NCBI RefSeq assembly: GCF_010091925.1
Contig: NZ_WVID01000032.1
Coordinates: forward strand, 1 to 64,000
Source: Nostoc sp. B(2019)
GTDB lineage: Bacteria; Cyanobacteriota; Cyanobacteriia; Cyanobacteriales; Nostocaceae
Direction of reading: 5' to 3'
DNA length: 64,000 nucleotides
The first letter of the stretch is position 1; every line of letters starts with the position of its first letter. Below, piece by piece: positions 44,838-54,136 of this stretch. The position numbers and the translations under genes are program-made. The notes under the pieces are model-generated. The model saw only the letters and a program-made list of their open reading frames with translations. It had not been told where the DNA came from and made no database searches.

Positions 44838-46343
44838 CTATTCTTTAAATGTTGATGACAGTAAATTTTCGCCACGTTGATAGATATCGCGTGCGTAATC
44901 AGTCCAAGCGCCTTGTCCCCAATAACGAAAACAACTGGTTTGCAGCAAAAGATTATGTAGCAAAAGACTGCGGTAGTGAGATTGTCTAGTAATAGATTCT
45001 GCTGAGTTAATTTGCAGTAATGGATCAACCTTTTGATGAAACAAACTGCTTAATTTGTACATGGGAGTCAAAACATTTTCATATCCTTCTACCCAACTGA
45101 TATGATTCGTCCACGAGGCTCCATCCATGTGAAAATTGGGGTTGATTTGCTTTAGTTCTTTAATAGCATTTTCTACAGCTTCGGGTTGGCAATTGTCTGG
45201 TGTAACTCGTTCCCAAATATGATGTTGTCCCACTGGCTGGCAAGTTGGATAATCTTCAGGTTTACAACCAGCGGCTTCGATTAATTCCAAATATTCCGTA
45301 CCACATACCCCAACAACACCTGATTTTCCTCCTCCGTGCTGCACCATGTCCCGCCAAGCTTGGTTGAAAGCGCTAGGAAATTCATTCATCATGACGCCAC
45401 CATTTTCGCCATCACCAATTTGGCTAACTATTGGCGGCACAAATACACTTCCTACTTGCTGTTTAGATAGGGTTTTTGCTTCATAGTAAGGCTGCATTTG
45501 TGCGACTAATTTAGTATCTGAACCTTGGGTTTTTATTAAGGCTGTGATGCTAATTGTTTCGCCTTGAGAATTGCGGGCAACCAAACGGTGTGGTAAATGT
45601 TTATGAATGATAGATTGACCGTTAATTGTTTCTACAGAATGTTCTTGCACAAGTAGCCAGCGATATCCACATTCTTTTAACGCTTTGACAAATTCAAATA
45701 GAGTATCGGGGTGATTTGGCAGGTGCATTTCTGGAGGTGAAAATCCTTTGACTCGCGCTAGTGCTTCCCAGCCAAAAATTGCAGCAAAATAGTGTTGCCA
45801 TGCGATGATGTGCAATTTAATATCTGGTATGGGTGTGGAAGGAATAACGGCATGGCTCCACATTGTACCCAGCCACTCTACATAAGGTTGATAGGTGCGA
45901 TCGCAAGTAATTCGTTTGAGGTTATCGAGTACGTCGCTACGTCCCATCTGTCTGAGTCCCCACAGAAGATTACCAGAGTAATCCAACATCACGCGCGGAT
46001 TGCAACCTTGATTGACGAGTTCGGGAATGAAGTCTCCCATGCGGCTGTAACAGTAGGCAAAAGGGCCTGCATTATGGTTATCCCCTTCATTGGGATGTTC
46101 AAACATATATTGCAGATTGCTGATGAATGCGCCATCATGTCCAGCGGGAATAGTTGGCTGGTGCATGTGTAAGGCGATCGCAAACACAGCATTTACATCT
46201 TCTAACCGGATATTGGTTGTTGGTAAAAATACAGGCTTATCATGGTTTACTACAGAGAGCACCTCTGTTTCCCAACCAGATATATTCGGCAAGCCATCAA
46301 TGATTTCGGGCAAAGTAGTAAGAGTTGTAGGGAAGGAAAGCAT
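44838..46343 (-). CDS. glycoside hydrolase family 57 protein
   Basis: A 501-residue enzyme of GH57 type: the first-strand motif IALHMHQPTIPAG, then YSGNLLWGLRQMGR, WSHAVIPSTPIPDIKLHI, EMHLPNHPDTLFEFV and WTNHISWVEGYENV. The family includes alpha-amylases, 4-alpha-glucanotransferases and amylopullulanases, acting with a retaining Glu/Asp pair. The fitting motif for the nucleophile (usually GxExxE) is not obvious here, so whether this form is a hydrolase or a related activity is open. There is no signal peptide; it probably acts on cytoplasmic glycogen. Start ATG at 46341-46343. Confidence 0.85.
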   Translation of the reverse strand: MLSFPTTLTTLPEIIDGLPNISGWETEVLSVVNHDKPVFLPTTNIRLEDVNAVFAIALHMHQPTIPAGHDGAFISNLQYMFEHPNEGDNHNAGPFAYCYSRMGDFIPELVNQGCNPRVMLDYSGNLLWGLRQMGRSDVLDNLKRITCDRTYQPYVEWLGTMWSHAVIPSTPIPDIKLHIIAWQHYFAAIFGWEALARVKGFSPPEMHLPNHPDTLFEFVKALKECGYRWLLVQEHSVETINGQSIIHKHLPHRLVARNSQGETISITALIKTQGSDTKLVAQMQPYYEAKTLSKQQVGSVFVPPIVSQIGDGENGGVMMNEFPSAFNQAWRDMVQHGGGKSGVVGVCGTEYLELIEAAGCKPEDYPTCQPVGQHHIWERVTPDNCQPEAVENAIKELKQINPNFHMDGASWTNHISWVEGYENVLTPMYKLSSLFHQKVDPLLQINSAESITRQSHYRSLLLHNLLLQTSCFRYWGQGAWTDYARDIYQRGENLLSSTFKE

Positions 46344-46616
46344 TTCTGAATTGCTCCGAAATAAAGGCTATTTAATTATCTAATCAATGCAACAGCCTGG
46401 CCTGTTTAGTTGAGATATCTTTATTCGAGAGTTAGGAGACAGAAGCTTTCTGGCTTCTATAGTTGAGTTAAAAAGAGTACAAGCTTAGAAGTTTGCATAT
46501 TATTTTCAACAGAGAATCGCCCTACGACTGCTGCAAAGCTAGCGCCAATGCTTGCAGCAGTTCCTAAACAACCTTAATCGTCTTGATTTACAACTGACGT
46601 GCAGACACGAAAGTAA

Positions 46617-47483
46617 TTATGTTCTTGACCAGAATAAATCACTGAAACGATGCATTCTCGTCGAAAAATTCCATTTTGGTATTAGCTTCTTCAGTTTTTC
46701 GCCAGACTGTTGTTTTCTCGGCGGAGCTGCTATTCGTAAAATCAGATCTAGCAACCAAGGGGCAAGGCGTTGACACCACACAGCTAAATGACATTGCCAT
46801 CCGACTAAAATTTCTGGTGCATCCCTTTGTAGTCCAGTGACGAGTACTTGAGCTACTTGCTGGGGAGTCATGGGGATCACCCAGCGAAATAATTTTAAGT
46901 CGCGCACCATGTCTGTGTCTGTGAGAGAAGGCAGTAATGCAATCACTCGAATATTGTGTTCAGCTAGTTCTCGGCGTAAGGCTTGGGTAAACCCTAAGAT
47001 GGCAAACTTGGTAGCTGAGTAGGTTGCCATTGTCGGTGCAGCAACTTTCCCCATCAGGCTTGACACATTCACAATTGTCCCTTGCTTTTGGCTGGCCATG
47101 CGTCGAGCTATCAGGCTCGTCAAGGTGTACATTCCCAATAAATTCACAGAGAGTTCTTCTTGAACTTGGGGTAGTTTAGATTGCAAAAACGAGTTTTGGT
47201 ATGCAACTCCCGCACAATTAACCAGCAGGTGTATTGGCCCATAACTACGCCAAAGTTGAGCAATGGCAATATTCACATCTACTGATTGAGTCAAATCTAA
47301 TGCCACGATCGCAGTTTCTACACCCATCGCCTCGATTTCGCTGGCTACTTCCACTAACTTTTGGCGATCGCGTGCTACTAATATCAGCCGTTGTATACCT
47401 TGTTGGGCTAGTTGCAGGGCGATCGCTCTCCCAATACCACGGGAAGCCCCAGTAATTAGAGCAACCTTACCTTGAATATTCAT
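46617..47483 (-). CDS. short-chain dehydrogenase/reductase
   Basis: A classical SDR of 288 residues: NAD(P)-binding TGASRGIGRAIALQLAQQG, the NAG equivalent VNCAGVAYQ, catalytic Ser in IVNVSSLMGK and the YxxxK site YSATKFAILGF. The Arg after TGAS and the absence of an acidic residue at the end of strand 2 favour NADPH. The C-terminal region (VWCQRLAPWLLDLILRIAAPP) is hydrophobic and may touch the membrane, as in retinol- or sphinganine-type SDRs. Substrate unknown. Start ATG at 47481-47483. Confidence 0.9.
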   Translation of the reverse strand: MNIQGKVALITGASRGIGRAIALQLAQQGIQRLILVARDRQKLVEVASEIEAMGVETAIVALDLTQSVDVNIAIAQLWRSYGPIHLLVNCAGVAYQNSFLQSKLPQVQEELSVNLLGMYTLTSLIARRMASQKQGTIVNVSSLMGKVAAPTMATYSATKFAILGFTQALRRELAEHNIRVIALLPSLTDTDMVRDLKLFRWVIPMTPQQVAQVLVTGLQRDAPEILVGWQCHLAVWCQRLAPWLLDLILRIAAPPRKQQSGEKLKKLIPKWNFSTRMHRFSDLFWSRT

Positions 47484-48328
47484 GGGTTCTAACCTCCAGA
47501 ATCTAAGTCTTACCGCATTTCTTCTTCATTGCCGACGAGACACAGTTTGAGTTACTTGCATCCGGGCACAGGGTAAGACAAATAATTAGTTGTAATTGAA
47601 AACAGAACGGCGCTTAGCCCTTAGCAACGAGATATTTCTGGGTTAATCTGCAATACCTCACCATTAATACCTCACCATTTATCTATACGAGGCAGGAACT
47701 TCTCGCTTTTAACCCGACAATCAATTCCTAACACAGTTGGCTGAATGGATATAGCTCATAGGTTTTACCTCTTTTAGCTTAGAGCGCTCATCAGCATCGT
47801 TGCCATACACACGTTAGCAATTAAATCAAGGTATTGCAATATTTTTTAAATAAGCATTTCTTAATACTTGTTAACATCCAGTATATATATATAAAATATT
47901 TTGTTGTATAAGTTTTTATGAATACTGCTGGAAAAATATCTTAATTCCTTGACAAACACTCGAAACGTTCTCCACGACTGCAAAAAACTTGATTGTTTTA
48001 CAAAATTTTCCTCAAAAAATCGTAACTTTAGATACAAAAAAACCATCTTTTTTATACATTTATTTCAAATTTCTAATAAGCTTTTGAGGTAACAATAGAC
48101 GGGGATCATTGCCTAGTCTGTACTACAAAGATCTCAGTATTTCAATTGCACATATATATAGTCAAAACTGATCAACCTGAAAAAGATTAGACTTATTGCA
48201 AACTTCTTACAGCGGTTTTCAATTGAATTTAAAATCTCGTTTCTAGGTTTTACCTGAAAATGCCCTTCATTACGGAGCTTCGCAATGAGCCTTCCAAGTC
48301 GGAGACTAGGAACAAGAGTGACATACTC
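47484..48328. other. 845-base AT-rich region, including the right flank of the truncated tnpB
   Basis: A short tandem duplication (acctcaccattaat, about 47651-47683) and low-complexity tatatata stretches stand here. The 61-codon frame at 47861-48046 is AT-driven and not a gene. Next to tnpB (48250-48328), sequence such as gtcggagactagg could belong to the element's right end or guide RNA region, but the boundary is unclear. Confidence 0.35.
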
Positions 48329-48358
48329 CTACACTGACTGAATACAGTACAGTGTAGG
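48328..48358. other. hairpin at the 3' end of tnpB
   Basis: CCTACACTG (48328-48336) pairs with CAGTGTAGG (48350-48358) around a 13-base loop, overlapping the last codons and stop of tnpB. IS200/IS605 elements carry such subterminal hairpins, used for end recognition and as part of the right-end RNA. Confidence 0.5.
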
Positions 48359-49234
48359 CTTCTCACCAAATCCAGCTATTGCTTCGGATACTCGATGAGC
48401 TTTAAGAACGGAATGCCCTACCGCTCTATTTTTTATATTTATTGCTGCGTTATGGTCACGGTCAAGACTACACCCACAATGAAGGCAATCATGCCCGCGT
48501 TCATGCAGCTTTTTAGGGACTTTCAGACCACAATTAGAGCAATCTTGACTTGTAGCGAATGCTTTAACCGGGATAACCAATAAACCAGCATTTTCGGCTT
48601 TGTTCGTTAGTATCGACAGAAAGCTTGACCATCCAGCATCAAGTACAGACTTAGCCAATTGGGTTCGCGCAAGTCCTTTTACATTCAAGTCTTCAACCGC
48701 AATAACATCATATTTTTTCAATAAGTTATTAGCTGTTTTGAAATGAAAATCTTTACGTTTATCAGCAACTTTTTTGTGCTGCTTTCCCAGTTGTTTTACC
48801 GTTTTTAATCTTCTATTACTTCCTTTTTCGCGACGAGAAACACGCTTTTGGATAACTCTTAAACGTTTTTGAGACTTGCGATAGTGTTGAGGAATGGCAA
48901 CAGTTTCACCTTCAGAAGTTGTCAAGAACTCTTTTAAGCCAACATCAATACCAGTTATAGAATCTGGGTTAAATTCTGGTTTCACTGTTGGGACTGTAGC
49001 GTCTTCTAGACTGAGAGTTAAATAGTAACCATCAGCTTTTTTTGTAACAGATGCAGTTTTGATTTTAAAACCATCTGGGATAGGACGATGCAAAATAACT
49101 TTAACTCTACCAAACATTGGAAGATTAATCCGATTACCTTGTCTTGAAAAGTTTTGTGGAAGGAAACCTTCCCCACAAACTTTTCGCTGCAAACATCCGT
49201 CTTTTATTTGCGGATTATCGTCCCTCTCGGCCAT
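48329..49234 (-). CDS. tnpB: TnpB, RNA-guided nuclease of an IS200/IS605-type element, 5'-truncated
   Basis: A 301-residue frame with the RuvC core of TnpB: first Asp97 ([12 protein letters not shown]), Glu181 ([12 protein letters not shown]) and the third motif DRDHNAAIN (258-266). The zinc site uses Cys232, 235, 250 and 253 (CSNCG ... CLHCG). Family members are about 400 residues; the first 90 or so, part of the wedge and target-adjacent recognition domain, are absent, and the bases before the start do not read as TnpB. No TnpA transposase is near. The nuclease centre is intact, but recognition is likely lost, so activity is doubtful. It abuts the end of the alpha/beta-hydrolase gene. Confidence 0.8.
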   Translation of the reverse strand: MAERDDNPQIKDGCLQRKVCGEGFLPQNFSRQGNRINLPMFGRVKVILHRPIPDGFKIKTASVTKKADGYYLTLSLEDATVPTVKPEFNPDSITGIDVGLKEFLTTSEGETVAIPQHYRKSQKRLRVIQKRVSRREKGSNRRLKTVKQLGKQHKKVADKRKDFHFKTANNLLKKYDVIAVEDLNVKGLARTQLAKSVLDAGWSSFLSILTNKAENAGLLVIPVKAFATSQDCSNCGLKVPKKLHERGHDCLHCGCSLDRDHNAAINIKNRAVGHSVLKAHRVSEAIAGFGEKPTLYCIQSV

Positions 49235-49288
49235 CGGAGAGGGACAGACTTAAACTAAAGTTCAAGGCAGGGAGAGGTTTATCTCACA

Positions 49289-50986
49289 TTAAGGCGAGGC
49301 AGAAACAGGTTGAGGATTTGATGGCTTAGCTGACTGGGAAGTTGACCCATTCCAGATTTGATTTAACTGATCTATCGGCAACGACTGGAAAATGCTGAGA
49401 TTTAGAGGCTCTTTACTGATGAATTTGGCGTAGGATGGCTGCAAATAAGAGCGATATTCTGGGCGATTAAGAAGATGAGTTTCTAAGAAAGCCACACTTA
49501 AGGCATTGACATAAGAATAAGCAGCAGTACGGTCAGGGCCTAGCAAGGCAGGTGGCACGGGCAACACATTATTCTCAGAAGTAGGTTCGTCAATAGCAGT
49601 AAAGTGGGTGGCGTTTTCAATCAAGACTAGGTACTTGTTGGGGTTAGAAAGCCAGGTGAAGGGGCGAATCTGTTCCGGTACAGGTGGGGCAAAAATATCT
49701 TGACTAGCTGTCACCAGCATCACAGGAACTTTAATTTGACTCATGCCGCTTTCACCTAAAACAGAACTGTTAACAGGATTGATGGCAATGACAACCTTAA
49801 TGCGATCGTCTTTGAGTTGATAATTTAATGGGGGTAACTCAATTGCTTGACACTGCAACACGAGCGACACATTTAAGGATGAATTATTGGAATCACAGTC
49901 TTGGCTGAGTTGGTCAAAGTTAATCTTTGCTCCCGCCAAAGTCAAAACAGTATAACCACCAAACGAATGACCGATCGCCCCGACTTGCTGTAAATTGAGT
50001 TTCCCTTGGAGGTTGGGATCAACCTTTTCTAGACGCTGGAGTTCATCAAGTAAAAACTTGATATCCAAGGGTCGATCAATAAATTCCTGGGCTTCTGGTG
50101 GGCCAGCCAAACCCGAAAAATATTGCTCAAAGCGTTCGGCGTTACTACCAGGATGTTCCAGCACGGCGACAGCAAAACCATAGGATGCTAGATGTTTGGC
50201 TAGATAGACAAAGGTAGAGCGATCTGAGGCGACGCCGTGAGAAATTACCATTACAGGAAAGGCTGACGAGGAGATATCTGGTGTGCTTTGTAGGGTTGCT
50301 ACAGGTAAATAGAGATCCACCGGCATCCGGCGATTGCGAGAAATATCATTTAGCTCTAGGCTTTTGATAGCCCAGCGGAATTTTCCAGGCGATCGCAAAT
50401 CAAGTTGTTGCGAAAAGTCAACAGTTGAAATGGCTGCTTGAGCGATTACTTCTTTTTGCAGAAAAGCCACAACTTGATCTCTTCTTTCAAGCAATTGCGA
50501 CAAATCATCGACTATTCTTAACCCCTCTGTAAAATTTACCCGCATCGTATTGCTGGGAAACCTACGCAGCAAATTCAGAACTGTTAAGCCATCTTTATCA
50601 GCAGCAGCCAAAATTAAAGCAGCACGTATGGCATAGAAGCCATTTTTGCGAGACTCAGTGAGTAGTAATTCTCCTAAACGCTTCATTAACTGCTCACCTA
50701 CAGGTGAGTAGGTAACTTGAGACACTAAAGTAGGAGTGACATTGAAACGCTGCTGGAGTAGATCCCGTAGTTGAGCGAGTTGTTCGGGAGTTGCACGACT
50801 GGCATAAAATGAAAGGTCTTCATCGATTTTGCCTTCTTTAGCAAAAGTTTCCAGCGAGTTAACTGGCAAAGAAAACTCCCCAAAGGGAGGGTAATAAAAG
50901 CTGATGCGATCGGCTCCCAGTCCAGGAGTTGCAGTACAAACAGTAGATAACAGCCCTAAACTCAGGTATTTTAGAAATTTTTTCAT
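49289..50986 (-). CDS. alpha/beta hydrolase with DUF1400 domain (secreted)
   Basis: A 565-residue protein. The first 24 residues are a signal peptide (MKKFLKYLSLGLLSTVCTATPGLGA). Residues 25-150 are DUF1400 (DRISFYYPPFGEFSLPVNSL, LRDLLQQRFNVTP), a domain almost confined to cyanobacteria, and the rest is an alpha/beta hydrolase: VMVISHGVASDRSTFVYLA, nucleophile in IGHSFGGYTVL and His in NATHFTAIDE. A carboxylesterase, lipase or chlorophyllase-like function in the periplasm is possible; the substrate is unknown. The C-terminal end (STSQSAKPSNPQPVSASP) is disordered. Confidence 0.88.
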   Translation of the reverse strand: MKKFLKYLSLGLLSTVCTATPGLGADRISFYYPPFGEFSLPVNSLETFAKEGKIDEDLSFYASRATPEQLAQLRDLLQQRFNVTPTLVSQVTYSPVGEQLMKRLGELLLTESRKNGFYAIRAALILAAADKDGLTVLNLLRRFPSNTMRVNFTEGLRIVDDLSQLLERRDQVVAFLQKEVIAQAAISTVDFSQQLDLRSPGKFRWAIKSLELNDISRNRRMPVDLYLPVATLQSTPDISSSAFPVMVISHGVASDRSTFVYLAKHLASYGFAVAVLEHPGSNAERFEQYFSGLAGPPEAQEFIDRPLDIKFLLDELQRLEKVDPNLQGKLNLQQVGAIGHSFGGYTVLTLAGAKINFDQLSQDCDSNNSSLNVSLVLQCQAIELPPLNYQLKDDRIKVVIAINPVNSSVLGESGMSQIKVPVMLVTASQDIFAPPVPEQIRPFTWLSNPNKYLVLIENATHFTAIDEPTSENNVLPVPPALLGPDRTAAYSYVNALSVAFLETHLLNRPEYRSYLQPSYAKFISKEPLNLSIFQSLPIDQLNQIWNGSTSQSAKPSNPQPVSASP

Positions 50987-51549
50987 TAGAACAACCCGCT
51001 GTTTAACCCTACCAATAAGTTTAGGCGGGGAGGAAAGCGGGGCGGGAAGTGTACCGCTTTCCGGTTTACTTGTTTTAGATATATCAAATACGTTCTAAGC
51101 ATATTGAAACAAGTGCCTGCATTCATAGCCTTGCACCTACGGAATAATCCCTGATGAAATAAATTTTGGGCTACTACACCTCTAGTTCCCTAGAGCATCG
51201 ATTCAGTAATCGCAAAAATCCGATTTCTTTTCGGTAAAACGACCAATTATCGTTGACTGTAGAGACGTTGCAATGCAATGACTCTACGAAATAATCAGTT
51301 TTTCTCGACCCTATCTTGAATACTGAATCGGTGTTCTAGCCTACTATGTACGTACAGGTCGAAAAACCTGATCCACATTGGCTTAAATCTTGTAAAGATA
51401 CGTTATGACGTTTCGTCTAACGCACAATCAAACACTTTCGGTGCGTAGAACTAATGTCCATAACGCACCTTATAAAATAGGATTTGCAAATTTTTCAGCT
51501 AAATGATATTAACAGCGCGATAATTAATATAGAGATCAAAATACCTTTT
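50987..51549. other. intergenic region with a GTAGAGACGTTGCA palindromic repeat
   Basis: At 51259-51287 GTAGAGACGTTGCA faces TGCAATGACTCTAC with one central base, an imperfect copy of the palindrome at 63607-63635. A GAAAGCGG...CCGCTTTCC stem lies at about 51031-51061, behind the start of the hydrolase gene. Nothing else is clear. Confidence 0.45.
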
Positions 51550-51768
51550 ATGTCCTTTACTTCCTGCCCCTGTTGTGTCGTTGTCCTTAATCAACAACAG
51601 GAGCAAAATAACTTTCACAAAAACCAGTGCCAGGATGTCCCAGTCAATCACAGCAAGAGTGCGGTTAAAAATTGCACTGTAGTTGAAAATGGTCGGGTTG
51701 TCGTTAAAGCATTACCAACACAACTTAATCAGACTTCTGATGCTCAAGAGCAGTCTCAACCTCAGTAG
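51550..51768 (+). CDS. possible small Cys-containing protein (72 aa)
   Basis: From ATG 51550 the frame reads MSFTSCPCCVVVLNQQQEQN then QCQDVPVNHSKSAVKNC and a Gln/Ser-rich tail. A CPCC motif and two later Cys could bind a metal. Composition is not strongly protein-like and no good ribosome site is present; the frame is open upstream to 51484 from a TTG. I do not recognise a family. Confidence 0.3.
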   Translation: MSFTSCPCCVVVLNQQQEQNNFHKNQCQDVPVNHSKSAVKNCTVVENGRVVVKALPTQLNQTSDAQEQSQPQ

Positions 51769-51841
51769 TGCTGAAGCGCGGTAGCGGGGCGTTTAACCGG
51801 TGCTGAGTTTTGAGTGCTATTTCGGTAACGTAATCCATCAC

Positions 51842-52756
51842 CTAATCTAAGGGCAAAATATCGTGGAAGTGGTTGTAATCGATGTAGCGATGCCCTTCGC
51901 CTGTGTAGTGAATAATATCGACAAACCGATAGTTCCACAAAATCTCACTAGCACTATAGTGATGACGGGCATGGACAACTTGTGCAACTGTTTCATCGAT
52001 CCCACTTAGCGAGATCACAAGAGTAGTTTTCGTCTGAATTAGCGACTCAGCGCTCATGCCATACAGAGGACTATACTCATCAATTGGATGCATCGCTGAC
52101 CAACTTAACATGAAGCTAGGGGTTTGACTTCTCAGCAGTTTGAGATCGTGAAAGCGGCGGATTAAGTGTCCTTCTGCCGTTACTTCATCGCGCATCAGGT
52201 ACACGCGCATCTGTGCCTCTAGAATCTGGTTGCGGCGTTCATTAGCGGCGCGAAACATCAAAGTGGGCACTCCTTCGTGAGGTGTAATCACCGCTACACG
52301 GCTAAAGAGAACCCGCGCAGTTGGTCGGGAAAATCGGGCAAAAGCTAGTCCCGTCATCACAGCAATTCCCACCAAACCTGCCATTGCTTCAATCGTCACA
52401 ATGGTATTGGCATAAGTTGTTTTCGGATACATCGCACCATAGCCGATAGATGCGAGCGTTTGCACGCTGAAGAAAAAAGCATCTAAAAAATAGCCTGGTC
52501 GAGCGTTCTCAATACAATCGCCTCCTGCTAGGTAAGCTAGGGCAAACAGGGCATTAATTCCCACGTACAAAACAGCTATTAGAGCCAGAAAGGCAGTCCA
52601 AGGAATTGTTAGTAGCAGATGGTATGGGTCACGCCAGTAGGAATACCATACACCCATACCCATAATCTCAAACTGTCCATCTTGGATTTTGATATGAATT
52701 CGTGGGATCAAACGCTGTCGCTGCTTCGGTGAAAGTCTCTTCAGTCGAAATTTCAT
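51842..52756 (-). CDS. inward-rectifier potassium channel (KirBac-like)
   Basis: A 304-residue channel of the Kir family. A slide helix and first membrane segment (DPYHLLLTIPWTAFLALIAV) are followed by the pore helix and selectivity filter (FFFSVQTLASIGYGAMYP; ASIGYG at 102-107, fitting TxGYG), the inner helix (TIVTIEAMAGLVGIAVMTGL) and a large cytoplasmic Ig-like domain (FRAANERRNQILEAQMRVYL). Such channels pass K+ and in bacteria are modulated by lipid and pH. It is divergent from the MFS gene at 52874, with 117 bases between them. Start ATG at 52754-52756. Confidence 0.92.
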   Translation of the reverse strand: MKFRLKRLSPKQRQRLIPRIHIKIQDGQFEIMGMGVWYSYWRDPYHLLLTIPWTAFLALIAVLYVGINALFALAYLAGGDCIENARPGYFLDAFFFSVQTLASIGYGAMYPKTTYANTIVTIEAMAGLVGIAVMTGLAFARFSRPTARVLFSRVAVITPHEGVPTLMFRAANERRNQILEAQMRVYLMRDEVTAEGHLIRRFHDLKLLRSQTPSFMLSWSAMHPIDEYSPLYGMSAESLIQTKTTLVISLSGIDETVAQVVHARHHYSASEILWNYRFVDIIHYTGEGHRYIDYNHFHDILPLD

Positions 52757-52873
52757 TGGGAGTAGCCAAAAGAACGGCGAGTGGTAGTATGACTATTGAA
52801 AAGTCGCTGTCTTTAGTTGCAAGTTGCAGTGCGGGCGATCGCAAAGTTACAACCTGGTGGTTATATATCGCTG

Positions 52874-54055
52874 ATGAATCGAAATTTCTGGATTACTGCT
52901 TTAATTGCCTTTATTAATTCCCTGAGTTTTACAGTTTTAATTCCCATTATCTATCTTTATGGCAAACAATTCGGGCTTAGCGATTTCCAGACCAGTTTAC
53001 TATTTTCGATTTACTCTATAGCTCAGTTTTTTGCGACTCCCGTCATCGGTAAACTCTCAGATCGTTTTGGACGCAAGCCTTTACTGATCATCAGTTTAGC
53101 TGGAACTGCGATCGCTAACTTAATAGCTGGAACAGCGACAACAGCAGTTGTTCTTTTTCTGGCTCGACTCTTAGATGGCATCACTGGAGGCAATACTTCC
53201 GTAGCTCAAGCGGTTATTTCAGATATTACCACTCCAGAAAATCGCGCTCGTGGATTTGGGATTTATGGAGCAGCATTGGGGTTAGGCTTTGTATTAGGGC
53301 CAGTTACAAGTTTATTAGCACAGCAGATTTCTTTGGGTGCTGCTTTTTTAGTTTCAAGTGCGATCGCATTTGTAGCACTTTTAATTACAGCCTTTTATTT
53401 ACCTGAAACTCTACAAAATAAGGCTGAAAAAGCGCACAACATTTTTGATTTAGGTTTAGGAAATTTAATCAAAGGTTTGGCTATACCTAAAGTTGGTATT
53501 TTGCTAATAATAAACTTTTTTATTGGCACAACTTTTACTATCTTTACTTATGCTTTTCAACCTTACTTTCTTAACGTATTGGGTCAAAATAGCAAGTCTT
53601 TAACACTGATGTTTCTCACATTTGGAGTCCTAGGTGTAATCATGCAGACTTGGGGTGTCTCACTTCTCAGTCGGAGATTTAACCTAGTTAGTATATTATT
53701 TTTAGGCTTATTTATCCGCAGTCTATCATTTGTTCTCATGCCAGTTTGGCCAAACATTGTTTATTTTGTAGGAGTTACTATACTTTTTTCTCTGTTTAAT
53801 TCTTTAGTTCAACCCATGATCAACACACTAATTTCTCTCAACGCTAAGCCACAAGATCAAGGAACTGCAATGGGATTGAACGCATCTTATTTAAGCATTG
53901 CTAATGGTGTTGGGCCTGTGATTGCCGGAATGCTGATTCATCAATCTAATCCCAATACCTATAGCTATCCGTTATATTTAGCTGGAATGCTGACTTTTTT
54001 AGTGTTATTTTTGGCAATAGCTACTCGCAAACGATACGCAAATCAAGTTAAATAA
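52874..54055 (+). CDS. major facilitator superfamily transporter (TetA-like efflux)
   Basis: Starting at ATG 52874 (MNRNFWITALIAF), 393 residues with about 12 membrane segments. The motif A loop GKLSDRFGRKPLLIISL and motif C-like GAALGLGFVLGPV place it in the drug:H+ antiporter group with TetA. The likely cargo is a drug or metabolite; it cannot be named. The frame is open back to 52817, but those residues are not hydrophobic. Convergent with the DUF2382 cluster over a two-way hairpin at 54091-54113. Confidence 0.88.
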   Translation: MNRNFWITALIAFINSLSFTVLIPIIYLYGKQFGLSDFQTSLLFSIYSIAQFFATPVIGKLSDRFGRKPLLIISLAGTAIANLIAGTATTAVVLFLARLLDGITGGNTSVAQAVISDITTPENRARGFGIYGAALGLGFVLGPVTSLLAQQISLGAAFLVSSAIAFVALLITAFYLPETLQNKAEKAHNIFDLGLGNLIKGLAIPKVGILLIINFFIGTTFTIFTYAFQPYFLNVLGQNSKSLTLMFLTFGVLGVIMQTWGVSLLSRRFNLVSILFLGLFIRSLSFVLMPVWPNIVYFVGVTILFSLFNSLVQPMINTLISLNAKPQDQGTAMGLNASYLSIANGVGPVIAGMLIHQSNPNTYSYPLYLAGMLTFLVLFLAIATRKRYANQVK

Positions 54056-54090
54056 AAGTAAATCAAATTATAAAATACTTAGCAAAAATA

Positions 54091-54113
54091 TAGGGTGAGC
54101 ATTGCCCACCCTA
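54091..54113. terminator. bidirectional hairpin between convergent genes
   Basis: TAGGGTG (54091-54097) pairs with CACCCTA (54107-54113), with GC/GC inside. AT-rich tracts on both sides suit termination of both the MFS and the DUF2382 genes. Same family as 19487-19514. Confidence 0.55.
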
Positions 54114-54136
54114 CTGTTGATTAATTTGCTAGGAGC

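Noticed and set aside
47861-48046. 61-codon minus-strand frame before tnpB
   Set aside because: AT-driven string of Phe, Tyr and Lys; no start signal.
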